Position numbers and translations under genes: made by a program. The notes beneath the pieces were generated by a model. The model was given only the letters and a program-made list of their open reading frames with translations, made no database searches and was not told the origin of the DNA. A DNA stretch of 64,000 bases from NCBI GenBank assembly GCA_026417415.1, contig JAOADG010000012.1, positions 55,836-119,835 on the forward strand, read 5' to 3'. Below, in pieces: positions 43,299-52,585 of this stretch. Origin of the DNA: a bacterium (GTDB lineage Bacteria; Electryoneota; JAOADG01). Numbering within the stretch: position 1 is the stretch's first letter; each line of letters starts with the position of its first letter.

Positions 43299-43306
43299 AT
43301 GCAAAT
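43285..43306. repeat. Short GCAAAT tandem repeat
   Basis: ATTTGCAAAT followed by two further GCAAAT units (three in tandem at 43289-43306). It overlaps the rpmH -35 region, so it may tune or bind a regulator of that promoter. Confidence 0.5.
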
Positions 43307-43319
43307 GATCAATCTTCTA

Positions 43320-44024
43320 TCAATTCCCTTTGTTTTGAAAAAAATCTTGTACATTCTGTTTAGTGTAACCTGAAAGCGGTTCAAACAAATTTTCATCAAT
43401 ACTTTGATTTTCTTCTATTTTTGTTACTGTTGTTGTGGTTACACTATTCATTGAAGTAATTCTAACTTCAATCGGAAAACCATCTCCAAATACAGGTAGA
43501 ATTGAATCGAATCCATCTTTGGATGGGCTTAGCAATTGCAAGATTTTATGAAGATAGGTCTTTCCATAAGGATAACTTTTTTTCGAAATCCATATGGATT
43601 GACTATCAGCAAAAAGAAATAGACCAAATCGTTTTTCTGGTATCATAGCAACTTCAAAACAATCCCAATTTCCAATTCGGCGTTCTTTACCGGTCCTACG
43701 AAAAAGTTCTGCAAATGATCCAGTAGGTTTGATTGGGTCTTGAGAATTGGACGAACTTAGTTGTTGAATGGTTTCGGAATTAATCTCATTGTATGTTTGA
43801 GTAGTTTTTTCAAAGATCCATATCAATTCTTTATCCATCCTACCAATCACAATGGAACCATTTTCTTCGGTACGAAATTTATCTTTGGTAATGTAAGTTT
43901 TGGTAGTAAAGGCAGGAGCACCGTAAGAGGGTTCACTTTTGGTTTCTTGATAGACAATGATGCCAGTTGCTGCCCAACTTACATGCGAGAGAAAAAGTAG
44001 TAAGCTTAGTATTCTATGAATCAT
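43320..44024 (-). CDS. Exported protein, DUF4412-like
   Basis: A 234-residue periplasmic protein with signal peptide (cut near SWAA, about residue 19). The pattern of ITKDKFRTEE, IVIGRMDKELIWIFEKTTQTYNEI, FRRTGKERRIGNWDCFEVAM and IWISKKSYPYGKTYL recalls DUF4412-type proteins, which resemble LolA/LolB-like beta folds. The match is by pattern and not certain. The ATG at 44024 follows AGGTGA with 7-base spacing; a TTG two codons earlier is less likely. It lies between the epimerase gene (same strand, 28 bases upstream) and rpmH. Confidence 0.65.
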   Translation of the reverse strand: MIHRILSLLLFLSHVSWAATGIIVYQETKSEPSYGAPAFTTKTYITKDKFRTEENGSIVIGRMDKELIWIFEKTTQTYNEINSETIQQLSSSNSQDPIKPTGSFAELFRRTGKERRIGNWDCFEVAMIPEKRFGLFLFADSQSIWISKKSYPYGKTYLHKILQLLSPSKDGFDSILPVFGDGFPIEVRITSMNSVTTTTVTKIEENQSIDENLFEPLSGYTKQNVQDFFQNKGN

Positions 44025-44051
44025 TTGCAAGTCACCTTCTAAATAAAATTT

Positions 44052-44996
44052 TTATACATCTTTTCTGTTCAACATTTCTTGAACAGTTAATTGAAGACCT
44101 TCACGAAATGGAATGAATACTTGGTAACCCAATAAACGTTGTGCTTTGCTAATGTCTGCCAACGAGTGCTTGATATCTCCTTTCCGAAAATCTGTGTAAA
44201 TCGGACGAATGTTGGTTTGCAGCGCAGCATTGATACCTTGAACCAAGTCATTCAAAGAATAACTTTCACCACAAGCAACATTGATCACTTCACCGGCAAC
44301 GTTAGGAGCAGTTGCTGCTGCTAAATTGGCCCATACGACATTTTGAACGTAGGTAAAATCACGAGAGGTGGAACCATCTCCATAAATCGTTGGAGATTCG
44401 CCACGTTTCATTAAACGAATAAACTTAGGAATCACCGCAGAATAGGGACTGTTTGGATCTTGATTTCCACCAAAAACATTAAAGTAACGGATCACAACGG
44501 TTTCTAATCCATACAATTTATAAAAAACCAGAAAGTAATACTCATCGCACAATTTATTCACAGCATAAGGAGAGAGAGGGCGAGGAGGTAATGTTTCTAC
44601 TTTTTTGGGTTCAGGTGCATCACCATATACAGAAGAACTTGATGCAAACACGATCCGTTTGATGGTTTTGGAACGGCGAGCTACATCCAGTAAATTCAAA
44701 GTACCGCTTATGTTTACATCATTGGAAGTAATGGGATCACTGATTGAACGAGGAACGCTTGGAAGTGCAGCTTGGTGGTAAATGTAATCCACACCATCCA
44801 ATGCATCTAAGACAGTGTGATAACTACGAATGTCCCCTTCAATTAGTTCTATATCCGAGAGTATGGATAAAAGATTTTCCCTCCTACCCGTTGAAAAATT
44901 ATCCAACACACGTACTTTTTCGCCTCTTTTCAGTAGTTCTTGAACAATATTGGAACCAATGAATCCGCCGCCCCCCGTAACTAAATGCAATGCCAT
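44052..44996 (-). CDS. NAD-dependent UDP-sugar 4-epimerase (WbpP-like)
   Basis: A 314-residue short-chain dehydrogenase-type epimerase. VTGGGGFIGSNIVQEL binds NAD, SSSSVYG and the catalytic YAVNK provide the serine-tyrosine-lysine set, and ALPSVPRSISDP and RYFNVFGGNQDPNSPYSAVIPKF are typical of WbpP/GalE-like enzymes acting on UDP-N-acetylglucosamine or UDP-glucose. Products feed cell-surface polysaccharides. It precedes the DUF4412-like gene on the same strand and is unlinked to the exopolysaccharide operon at 5-19 kb, though it could supply it with sugar nucleotides. Confidence 0.88.
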   Translation of the reverse strand: MALHLVTGGGGFIGSNIVQELLKRGEKVRVLDNFSTGRRENLLSILSDIELIEGDIRSYHTVLDALDGVDYIYHQAALPSVPRSISDPITSNDVNISGTLNLLDVARRSKTIKRIVFASSSSVYGDAPEPKKVETLPPRPLSPYAVNKLCDEYYFLVFYKLYGLETVVIRYFNVFGGNQDPNSPYSAVIPKFIRLMKRGESPTIYGDGSTSRDFTYVQNVVWANLAAATAPNVAGEVINVACGESYSLNDLVQGINAALQTNIRPIYTDFRKGDIKHSLADISKAQRLLGYQVFIPFREGLQLTVQEMLNRKDV

Positions 44997-45127
44997 AGAT
45001 ACTCCAAAAAATTATTGTAGTATGAAATTAAAAATGTAATGATCTTCCATTTGAATTAAATTACTTGTATCTTAATCTAATTGAAAAACATATTGAAAAA
45101 AATTATTGAAAAGAAGCAGGAATATCT

Positions 45128-46333
45128 ATGATAACCTTCACATCAGGAAATTTAATCAATAAATCGGATTGTCAAGTTTCCTATACACTTACATCAGATC
45201 CAATTCAAATTAACATTCGTTCCAAAGTGGAATCAATCTATGGTGATGCCATAAGAAATACGGTTCAACAAACGTTAAAAGAGTTAGAAATTGAAAGCGG
45301 TGTCTTAGAAGTTCAAGATAATGGTGCATTAGATTTTGTCATTATGGCACGTATAGAAGCAGCGGTTAAATTGGCTTTTCCTAATCTACATAAAAGTGCA
45401 TTACCGCCTATGCAATCCCATTGTTGTTATGCATCTTCTTTTGATCGCTTTCGTAGAAGCCGCTTATACATACCTGGCGATCAACCTAAATTGATGATTA
45501 ACGCTGGGATTCATAAACCAGATGGAATTATTCTTGATTTAGAAGATTCGGTATCACCAAAAGAAAAACTATCTGCACGGTTAATTGTAAGAAATGCATT
45601 GCGGACATTAGATTTTTTTGGTTCGGAAAGAATGGTCAGAATAAACCAAGGACATCTTGGTTTTCTTGATTTAGAAGAAATTTTACCTCACAATGTCCAT
45701 CTAATTTTAGTACCCAAAGTAGAAACAGCGGAACAATTGAAACAAATTGATGCGAAAGTGGATGAATTGATTCAACAACACAACATCAATCATCCCATTT
45801 TTTTAATGCCCATTCTTGAAAGTGCCATGGGAATTTTAAATGCCTTAGCCATTGCACAAGCTAGCAAGCGAAATGTCGCCTTAGCCATAGGGTTAGAAGA
45901 TTACACCGCTGACCTTGGAACACAAAGGACGTTAGATGGAAGAGAATCGTTTTTTGCAAGAAGTATGGTTGTGAACGCAGCACGTGCAGCAGGAATACAG
46001 CCGATTGATACTGTCTTCTCAGATGTAAATGATATGGAGGGCTTAAGAAAATCCGTAGAAGAAGCAAAATCATTGGGGTTTGATGGAAAGGGGTGCATTC
46101 ATCCACGTCAAATCCAACCTATACACGAAGCATTTGCACCTACTCAAGATGAAATTGATCGTGCAAAAAAAATTGTACTTGCTTTTGAAGAAGCAGAAGC
46201 AAAAGGGTTAGGAGTAGTCGCATTGGGAAGTAAAATGATTGATCCACCCGTAGTTAAACGAGCGTTACGAACGGTGAAATTAGCCATCGCAACGGGATTG
46301 CTTTCTGAAAACTGGCGTGAAAAAAATAATTAG
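45128..46333 (+). CDS. Fused citrate-lyase acyl carrier (CitD-like) and beta-lyase (CitE-like) protein
   Basis: A 401-residue fusion. Residues 1-90 match CitD: a serine at position 13 in INKSDC sits where the phosphoribosyl-dephospho-CoA group is attached, and NTVQQTLKELEIESGVLEVQDNGALDFVIMARIEAAV follows. Residues ~105-400 are a CitE/HpcH-type lyase (RRSRLYIPGDQP, GIILDLEDSV, LVPKVETAEQL, LMPILESAMGILNA, AIGLEDYTADLG, GKGCIHPRQIQPIH), which cleaves citryl- or similar thioesters. No CitF alpha subunit or prosthetic-group genes (CitC, CitG, CitX) are in the window. It stands alone between divergent and convergent neighbours with a weak AGCAGGA site. Confidence 0.82.
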   Translation: MITFTSGNLINKSDCQVSYTLTSDPIQINIRSKVESIYGDAIRNTVQQTLKELEIESGVLEVQDNGALDFVIMARIEAAVKLAFPNLHKSALPPMQSHCCYASSFDRFRRSRLYIPGDQPKLMINAGIHKPDGIILDLEDSVSPKEKLSARLIVRNALRTLDFFGSERMVRINQGHLGFLDLEEILPHNVHLILVPKVETAEQLKQIDAKVDELIQQHNINHPIFLMPILESAMGILNALAIAQASKRNVALAIGLEDYTADLGTQRTLDGRESFFARSMVVNAARAAGIQPIDTVFSDVNDMEGLRKSVEEAKSLGFDGKGCIHPRQIQPIHEAFAPTQDEIDRAKKIVLAFEEAEAKGLGVVALGSKMIDPPVVKRALRTVKLAIATGLLSENWREKNN

Positions 46334-46336
46334 TGG

Positions 46337-48106
46337 TTACGTCTGAACCGTTTCTTCTTCCAATTCAAAAGCCAATTCACCTTTATTAGGTCTTAAAAAG
46401 GTCTTAAGCGTAAGTATGGTAACGCTAATTGCTAATATCAAAAGAAAAGTATCTGCAAAGAGAAGTACGTAATTTTTCTTTAAGATGTATTGTTGTAGTA
46501 AGATGAGCAGCGAAGCCACAGTCGTAACCAGCATAAAAATAGCAGGAACAAGAGTAAAGAAAAATTTCTTTCTACGTAACAATAACCAAGCGGAAACTGC
46601 CAATAAGCTCAAAGCTGCAAGCATCTGATTGGTGGTTCCAAAGATCGGCCACAATACACTAAAAGCATTGGTTGTTGCAAGGATCCACATAAAGAAAACA
46701 GATATAGCAGCATTCACCCAAGGTTGACGCAACCACGAAGGCACTTCACGAAAAATCATTCCCCACAATTCTTCAAACAAATAACGGTTCAAGCGAACTG
46801 CTGTGTCTAGTGTGGTCACGATAAATCCTTCAACCAAAAGAATCCCAAACACAGTACCAATTTCTATAGGTACCTTCAGGCCCATATAGAACAGGTTACC
46901 TGCTGCCAAAGAAAACGCCAAAATAGGATTCGATTTTACGTTCGGATCATCTGGCCATACCAACGATTGATAATCCGTAAAACTAAATGCAACACCCACT
47001 GCAATGAGGACACATACTGCTAAGGCAGATTCTAAAATCATCGCATAATAACCAACTTTTCTTGCATCAGTTTCATTCATGATTTGTTTACCAGTAGTTC
47101 CACCTGCAACCAAGGAATGAAAACCGCTGATAGCGCCACAAGCAATGGTGATAAACATCATAGGCCAAATTAAACCCAATTTTTCAATGCCACTGGATAC
47201 ATTAAATGCAGGAAAATGAATTGAATTCCCTTGAAATCCTGCGATAAAAACAGAAAGAAGCAGCATCAAAATACCACCATATAAAATTTGCACATTAACA
47301 AAATCTCGTGGTTGCATGATGATCCATACCGGTAATCCAGATGCAATCAAAACATAGATAGTAATAACAATCATCCAGATCTTGGGGCTTAAAGTGATTG
47401 GAAAGTAAAACCCTAAAACAATAGAGAGTACACAGACCAATGCTGCGGTTCCATAGGAAAGAATAGGGGAAACTTTTTTGCGGTAGATAAGCCATCCAAT
47501 CATCGGTGAAAATAGCGTAATAACAATTACAGACATTGAAGCTATCCCACCAATCTTTGCCATGACGACTCCATCTTTCTCAAACGTATGCAACAAAGTG
47601 TGTTTAGGATTGCCACCGATTTTTTCCAAAGGCCAAACCGAGGTTAACGAAATTGCAGTTGCATTTAAGAATGCAGAAGTAACCAGCACAATCATTAGAA
47701 TAGTAAAAAGGATAAACAATTTGAAACCAGTATTTCCGAGGGTCTTTTTAGCAATTTCTGCCATTGATTTTCCACCCTCACGCATACTGACAAAGAGAGA
47801 AGTAAAATCGTGCACTGCTCCAAAAAAGATTCCACCCAATAGAATCCACAACCAAGCAGGAATAAAACCATATAACGCTGCCATCGTCGGTCCAAGAATG
47901 GGGCCTGCACCTGCTATAGTGGCGAAGTGATGTGCAAAAACCACATATCGTTTTGTTGGAACATAATCGTGTCCATCATTTAATTTAACTGCTGGAGTTA
48001 AACGGGATGGATTTTCACCCAACCATTTTGCGACAAGTTTTGCGTAATATCGCAAGCCAAACCAAAAAGCAAGAAAAGCAAGAGCAATGAATAGTAAAAT
48101 GCTCAT
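46337..48106 (-). CDS. cstA: CstA-type carbon starvation / pyruvate or peptide transporter
   Basis: A 589-residue inner-membrane protein with about 15-16 hydrophobic helices. RYVVFAHHFATIAGAGPILGP and PAWLWILLGGIFFGAVHDFTSLFVSMREGGKS are the conserved CstA signatures, as are FHSLVAGGTTGKQI, EGFIVTTLDTAVRLNRYLFEE and the FGTTNQMLAALSLL segment. CstA/BtsT relatives import pyruvate or peptides when nutrients are limiting. The shorter length compared with E. coli CstA is common in other phyla. It converges on the CitD-CitE fusion with only three bases between stops, and no clear terminator is visible there. Confidence 0.94.
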   Translation of the reverse strand: MSILLFIALAFLAFWFGLRYYAKLVAKWLGENPSRLTPAVKLNDGHDYVPTKRYVVFAHHFATIAGAGPILGPTMAALYGFIPAWLWILLGGIFFGAVHDFTSLFVSMREGGKSMAEIAKKTLGNTGFKLFILFTILMIVLVTSAFLNATAISLTSVWPLEKIGGNPKHTLLHTFEKDGVVMAKIGGIASMSVIVITLFSPMIGWLIYRKKVSPILSYGTAALVCVLSIVLGFYFPITLSPKIWMIVITIYVLIASGLPVWIIMQPRDFVNVQILYGGILMLLLSVFIAGFQGNSIHFPAFNVSSGIEKLGLIWPMMFITIACGAISGFHSLVAGGTTGKQIMNETDARKVGYYAMILESALAVCVLIAVGVAFSFTDYQSLVWPDDPNVKSNPILAFSLAAGNLFYMGLKVPIEIGTVFGILLVEGFIVTTLDTAVRLNRYLFEELWGMIFREVPSWLRQPWVNAAISVFFMWILATTNAFSVLWPIFGTTNQMLAALSLLAVSAWLLLRRKKFFFTLVPAIFMLVTTVASLLILLQQYILKKNYVLLFADTFLLILAISVTILTLKTFLRPNKGELAFELEEETVQT

Positions 48107-48156
48107 AGATTCTCACTCCCATCTCGAATAAAAAATCTAATCATGGTGTTGATGGA

Positions 48157-49626
48157 CTACTCGCTAACTGCTTTTACATAGAATGAATAGTAATTGCTTG
48201 TCTCAAGAGGTATAGAAAAAGAGGTAGAGGTAGTTTCTCCAAACAATTGGTATCGTAACGTGTATTGTGCACCACCAAAAGGGGAGCGATAAATTCGGTA
48301 TCGGATGGACGTCCCTTGAGGTAAGGTGCGATTACGAAAATCGCGCGTGACAGCACTCCATTGTAAAACCGGTGAACCACTGGAAAAAGAGATGGTTACA
48401 TTGGAAGGAGTTCTGGGTGCACGATAATTGTTGAGTGCATTGTACACTAAATCAGCAATACTATCACTAAATGCTTGATATTGTTGCGGGGTTAACGCAT
48501 TGGTGAGATAGTAAGCAGATCGTGTACGAATTGTCGTTTCAATCGTATAAAGATATTGCAACCAACCTCCGCTTTCATTGGTCAAAAAGCGGGTATCAAT
48601 ACTCATACTAGGACCATCAATGTTATCATAAATTGCATTGGCTTGACTACAAATGGGAGCATAGGTGATAGAAGTTCCTTGGAGTTGAAGAGAAAGTGAT
48701 GGTTGATGAGGCCAAACTGGTACGCCTAACGTCGTTATGGGATTGCCTAGGAAAAACCATACCACAGGCATGAGCCATTGTCCTTGATGCCATTTTCCAC
48801 CTTGAATAACAATCGCACTCGCGGTATTCCTACGGCAAATTGAGCCATACATGGAACTAAAAGCATAAGGATAACTCCCATGGTATCCATCGTAAGGTAT
48901 AGGATAATAAAGGTTATTCCATCCTTCTGGTGCAATGTCGCGCATGATTCGAAATACTGAATCTAAGGGAACTAGTCCTGCATTTACAGCATTTTGATAA
49001 AATTGTCGTGCCCGATGATTACGATAGAACCCCAAGGGATTGTTGGTAGTGTCAGCGATATAACCATAGTTTGCACGAACCAAAAATCCATTCGGATCAT
49101 TGGCAGTTAGTGGAAATTCCCACCAATTGTTTCTTCCTGCTTCAAAGACAGACATTTCACCGCTGGAATCAAAAGCAAAAAAGCAAGAAGGGTTGGTGCG
49201 GCCTCCATTTAAGGTATCGGTCTCGTTTAGAATTTGTCTAAATTGGGAAAGTGAGTTGCAAGTTCCCAAGGCGCGCGTTTGAATGGTTCCATCATCAGGT
49301 GGGTCTAAAAGTGGTTCCATATTCCATATATTTGAATTCGCAATAGCAAATCCAGCAGTATTTACACCACCCCAAACTTCATTGGAAACATTCCCATAAC
49401 CAATTCCTACAAATCGGTAGGTAGTTCCCTGTAAAATTCTAACCACATTATTTCTTTCAGATACATCTCGATTTTTCCAAATCAACATTCTTCCGTCCGT
49501 TGTTCGTTCAGGGCGGAGAAGAGCCAGCGTGCATTCACCGTAAGGTGCAATTTCTAATCCTTCGGATGCAAAGGAATTCAATGGAATAGATAAAACTATA
49601 AAAATTAGGAAATTGGAAACCTTCAC
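48157..49626 (-). CDS. Secreted Ntn-type hydrolase (acyltransferase/C45-C69-like) with C-terminal FN3-like domain
   Basis: A 489-residue exported protein. The GTG at 49626 gives a normal signal peptide (VKVSNFLIFIVLSIPLNSFA); a further 41 upstream codons are discounted, though no clear ribosome-binding site marks either start. The candidate N-terminal nucleophile is Cys32 in GECTLALL, close to the signal cleavage site as expected for a short propeptide. LIWKNRD, VNTAGFAIANSN and CFFAFDSSGEMSVFEAG agree with penicillin acylase/acid-ceramidase-like Ntn hydrolases, which cut linear amides. The last ~95 residues (SNVTISFSSGSPVLQWS onward) look like a fibronectin III domain. Substrate is unknown. 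Confidence 0.65.
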   Translation of the reverse strand: MKVSNFLIFIVLSIPLNSFASEGLEIAPYGECTLALLRPERTTDGRMLIWKNRDVSERNNVVRILQGTTYRFVGIGYGNVSNEVWGGVNTAGFAIANSNIWNMEPLLDPPDDGTIQTRALGTCNSLSQFRQILNETDTLNGGRTNPSCFFAFDSSGEMSVFEAGRNNWWEFPLTANDPNGFLVRANYGYIADTTNNPLGFYRNHRARQFYQNAVNAGLVPLDSVFRIMRDIAPEGWNNLYYPIPYDGYHGSYPYAFSSMYGSICRRNTASAIVIQGGKWHQGQWLMPVVWFFLGNPITTLGVPVWPHQPSLSLQLQGTSITYAPICSQANAIYDNIDGPSMSIDTRFLTNESGGWLQYLYTIETTIRTRSAYYLTNALTPQQYQAFSDSIADLVYNALNNYRAPRTPSNVTISFSSGSPVLQWSAVTRDFRNRTLPQGTSIRYRIYRSPFGGAQYTLRYQLFGETTSTSFSIPLETSNYYSFYVKAVSE

Positions 49627-49795
49627 ACTGGTACATTCACTCACATTAAATTCAAACTTAGAGCACGAATAGAAATATCGCAAGCGTTTTTTTGAATACT
49701 CGTTTTTTTTAGGAATTGTGAATTTTAACGGAAATCTGTGTAGATTCATAAATTCAAAATCTAAATCATAATGAACAAGTTGGAGTAGAAGTCGT

Positions 49796-50314
49796 ATGGA
49801 TTCTTTCGTCGTGAAATATGGAGTAAAAGTTCAACTCCAAATTCCAGAAGTGTTACAAAATTCAAAAACGGATCTTTTACCTAACCTTCCAATGGAACGC
49901 TCGAAGAATGCTATTCTTAAATTGTTAGAACCACCATTAGAAAAAGACCTAAGAAAAAAATGGTTTATCAGAAGAATAATCATTCTTTTTATTTTAATTT
50001 GGGCTGCCATTCTTGCCATTTTACTCGGTGTAGATAAACCGGTGGTCGCAGCAATTTTGGTTGTGTTTGGTATTGTTTCTCAAGCATTTGCAGCGATTTT
50101 AGCTTTAATTGCTTTAATTCCTGTTATTGGTCCTACCTTGGTTTGGGCTTTATCATTACCGATAGTATGGCTTTTAAATGCATTTGGTTATGTTGTTTCA
50201 ATAAAACTTGCCTCGCAAGGAAAAGGAAGAGAAATTTTAAATTGGCGAACTGTTGCTTTGGTATTTATCATTGGAACTGCAGTCGGTATAGTGATTGGCA
50301 GGTTTTTACCTTGA
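49796..50314 (+). CDS. Hypothetical inner-membrane protein
   Basis: A 172-residue protein of no recognised family. The first ~55 residues are polar, with a basic KDLRKKWFIRR just before the membrane part. Residues ~60-80, 83-130 and 150-170 are hydrophobic and give about four helices, rich in Ala, Ile and Val (AFAAILALIALIPVIGPTLVWALSLPIVW). A GGAG sequence ten bases before the ATG serves as ribosome-binding site. It is divergent from the Ntn-hydrolase gene and stands alone. Confidence 0.7.
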   Translation: MDSFVVKYGVKVQLQIPEVLQNSKTDLLPNLPMERSKNAILKLLEPPLEKDLRKKWFIRRIIILFILIWAAILAILLGVDKPVVAAILVVFGIVSQAFAAILALIALIPVIGPTLVWALSLPIVWLLNAFGYVVSIKLASQGKGREILNWRTVALVFIIGTAVGIVIGRFLP

Positions 50315-50403
50315 TTCTTTTTTCTTTATGAACCTCTAACGTAGAGACATACTTGGTGAAGATCAATCTGCTGTTTTTCGTAAAGCGATTGTGCGAAAAA
50401 CAA

Positions 50404-50433
50404 TTGACAAGGTCTAATCAAGCGTACTATATT
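50404..50433 (+). promoter_or_regulatory. Promoter of tRNA-Thr
   Basis: TTGACA and TATATT separated by 18 bases. Transcription would begin about 50 bases before the mature tRNA. Confidence 0.6.
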
Positions 50434-50491
50434 CTTTTGTAGAACGAACACCTTTCACATCATAATCGTAAGTTATCTATCTTTCTATACA

Positions 50492-50564
50492 GCCACCTTA
50501 GCTCAGTCGGTAGAGCAGCTGATTCGTAATCAGCAGGTCTGCGGTTCGAGTCCGCAAGGTGGCT
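50492..50564 (+). tRNA. tRNA-Thr(CGT)
   Basis: A 73-base cloverleaf: acceptor GCCACCT/AGGTGGC, D arm GCTC...GAGC, anticodon stem GCTGA/TCAGC with loop TTCGTAA (anticodon CGT, reading ACG), and T arm TGCGGTTCGAGTCCGCA. The discriminator base is T and the CCA end is not encoded. Confidence 0.96.
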
Positions 50565-50584
50565 CTATGCATTGATTGAACAAC

Positions 50585-51472
50585 TTAAAAAGAAACTTTC
50601 CCAAAGAACTCTTTTTCCCACTGTTTAACACGTTCATAATCAGGATGACTACGTTCTACAATGCGAAAATTCGTGTCATGAGGATTTTTATGAGAAGGTG
50701 GTTGATGACTATGAAGTAATTCATGAAAAATGACAAATCGGATTACAAATTCAGGTACATCGGGTGAGTCAAGAATTGGATGAATGAATACACGATGATA
50801 TTGAGCAGAATAGCTTCCAAGGTGACGTGAACGTGCACGTTTGGGTCCTTTTCGTCCCCAACCGATGGATACGTTGCAGGATCCACCAAACCAAGTTTCA
50901 TTAACCTCATTGTACAGTTTAGATAAATCATAATATGTACCTTGAGTGTGATATTGTTTTTGAGGTAAGGTGTTTCTTTGAATTCGTGCAGTTAATACAC
51001 TTAATTCGGTGATGTATTGTTCTATGAGTTTTGGGGGTTTCTTTCTTGGTCCTTTAAGCCATTGAACCAAGGACTGTAAAATACAATCTGGTGCCTGAGT
51101 AAAACGATGATGGATGCGTAACATCATTATTTTTCCCTCTTTTTTGAGAGAGATAAAACGTGTTCTACCACGAATTTTTCGTATTTCTAAAGGATTTGTA
51201 AAATAAGGTTGAAGTTGGTTTTTTAACCATTGACACAGCAATTGAAAATTTGTTTCTTCAAGAAGTTTTTGTTGTTTAAGTTCTTTTTTAGAAGGTTTTA
51301 GAAAGGTTTGTTCATTTGAAATTTGTTCCGTTAAAACCTGCTTGGTTTGAATGTTCTCATCAGAAGTATACTCTATGAGTTTAGATAAAAAAGGATTGGA
51401 TGGCGATTGATTATCTGAAGGTTTAGTATCAAACTGATCGAATAAAGAAAGTTGAACGGGAAGTTTTTTCAT
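50585..51472 (-). CDS. SprT-like zinc metalloprotease-family protein
   Basis: A 295-residue cytoplasmic protein. The zinc motif HELLH lies in RFVIFHELLHSHQPP (about residues 249-253), and LSKLYNEVNETWFGGSCNVSIGWG and LGSYSAQYHRVFIHPILD before it belong to the SprT-like domain, as in SPRTN-type proteases that act on DNA-protein crosslinks. No downstream zinc ribbon is present. The N-terminal ~120 residues are Gln/Lys-rich with no recognised domain. It lies on the minus strand after the tRNA gene, ahead of the glycosylase gene on the same strand. Confidence 0.82.
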   Translation of the reverse strand: MKKLPVQLSLFDQFDTKPSDNQSPSNPFLSKLIEYTSDENIQTKQVLTEQISNEQTFLKPSKKELKQQKLLEETNFQLLCQWLKNQLQPYFTNPLEIRKIRGRTRFISLKKEGKIMMLRIHHRFTQAPDCILQSLVQWLKGPRKKPPKLIEQYITELSVLTARIQRNTLPQKQYHTQGTYYDLSKLYNEVNETWFGGSCNVSIGWGRKGPKRARSRHLGSYSAQYHRVFIHPILDSPDVPEFVIRFVIFHELLHSHQPPSHKNPHDTNFRIVERSHPDYERVKQWEKEFFGKVSF

Positions 51473-51618
51473 AAGATCAATTGATAAATACTATGAACAT
51501 CCATTTCTTCGTTATCATTTTTCAACCGATGGTCTATAAAAATGGACAACTCCCAAATGGGTAACAAAATTATTTTGATGACAAAATGAGAGATCATTTT
51601 GAATTAAATCCTTCCAAT

Positions 51619-52206
51619 TCATTGATATTCGTTTGGATTACTACTCAATAAAGTGGAATTGAATAATACATTTTTAAATGCTTTCCATTCATTCAATTTA
51701 TCAATATACGTTAGTGGTTTCCCACGATATCTACCAGCTCTCCCGCTACTTGAAGGTAAAACCCACAGACGAGTTTCACAAGATTCCGTAATACGTTCAG
51801 GATGATAGTAAATAAGTTTTCCCCAATCGCCATAACTTTGCTGGAAATGTTTTCGGGTAATTATATAACCAATTGTTAAGCCATTTGCAGCCAACCATTG
51901 GGGTTGAAGCAGGTTCACCCAATCAAGAATTTTCTTAAGACCAACTTCCATCTCATCTTTAGTCAACTCATTTGCACTAACGGTACTCCGTTCACTGAGA
52001 TCTATGCAACCCAAGCCATAGTTGAATAGTTCTTCGGCACATTCTGAAGTTAAATGCCTATCTGTAAAACCAGCATCATAAAGCAATTGCCAAAACTTGT
52101 TTGAAGGGTGTGCATAATAACTTTGGGATAAAAAGGATCGTGGACTTGGGTTGTGTCCAACAAACCAACAACGTTGATTGGAGCGAAACAAAGGCAATCG
52201 GGTCAT
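51619..52206 (-). CDS. Uracil/thymine mismatch DNA glycosylase (MUG/TDG family)
   Basis: A 195-residue base-excision enzyme of the MUG/TDG family, which removes uracil, thymine or etheno bases from mismatches. FVGHNPSPRSFLSQSYYAHPSNKFWQLLYDAG corresponds to the GINPG active-site region (here GHNPS, so the usual glycine of that motif is changed), followed by LGCIDLSERST and VLPSSSGRAGRYR at the place of the NPSGLN-like intercalation loop. The length is typical. The start is next to a 379-base non-coding stretch, and the SprT-like gene follows on the same strand 146 bases downstream. Confidence 0.83.
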   Translation of the reverse strand: MTRLPLFRSNQRCWFVGHNPSPRSFLSQSYYAHPSNKFWQLLYDAGFTDRHLTSECAEELFNYGLGCIDLSERSTVSANELTKDEMEVGLKKILDWVNLLQPQWLAANGLTIGYIITRKHFQQSYGDWGKLIYYHPERITESCETRLWVLPSSSGRAGRYRGKPLTYIDKLNEWKAFKNVLFNSTLLSSNPNEYQ

Positions 52207-52585
52207 AATTCAAATGAATCGTTGATGTAGAATACCAAAATGAAATGTTCTCATTGCTTTAATGAATTACGATGGAAATCATTTCAATAAAAAATTGAGT
52301 AATATTCACTTATTGAAATTTTATTTGAGATTCGATTTTGTAAAATACATTTACATTTATTGATTAGTGATAGAAAGTAAATATTTTTCTCTAACAGAGA
52401 AAAACTTGAACTTGATTCTATTCAATAGCTGAATGGTCAAAAAACCAAATCCTATTCATTGAAACCTTTTTGCGTTCTATACACTCTAATAGTATAAAGA
52501 AAAGTACATTAACAACTAAGTGAATTTTGTAACTTTTTAATGTTTCGTATCTTTATTTAGTGACTTTTGAAAAAGGAGATAGAAT
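52207..52585 (+). other. 379-bp intergenic region between the glycosylase and LpoB genes
   Basis: Very AT-rich, separating divergent genes. It contains a perfect 9-bp inverted repeat TTTTTCTCT-AAC-AGAGAAAAA at 52384-52404, without a T-run outside the stem on either strand, so an operator is as likely as a terminator. No frame with start and ribosome-binding site was found, and nothing else was recognised. Confidence 0.5.

Noticed and set aside
47562-47930. 122-codon plus-strand frame inside cstA
   Set aside because: Antisense to a strongly conserved membrane-protein gene; no start context and no recognisable family.
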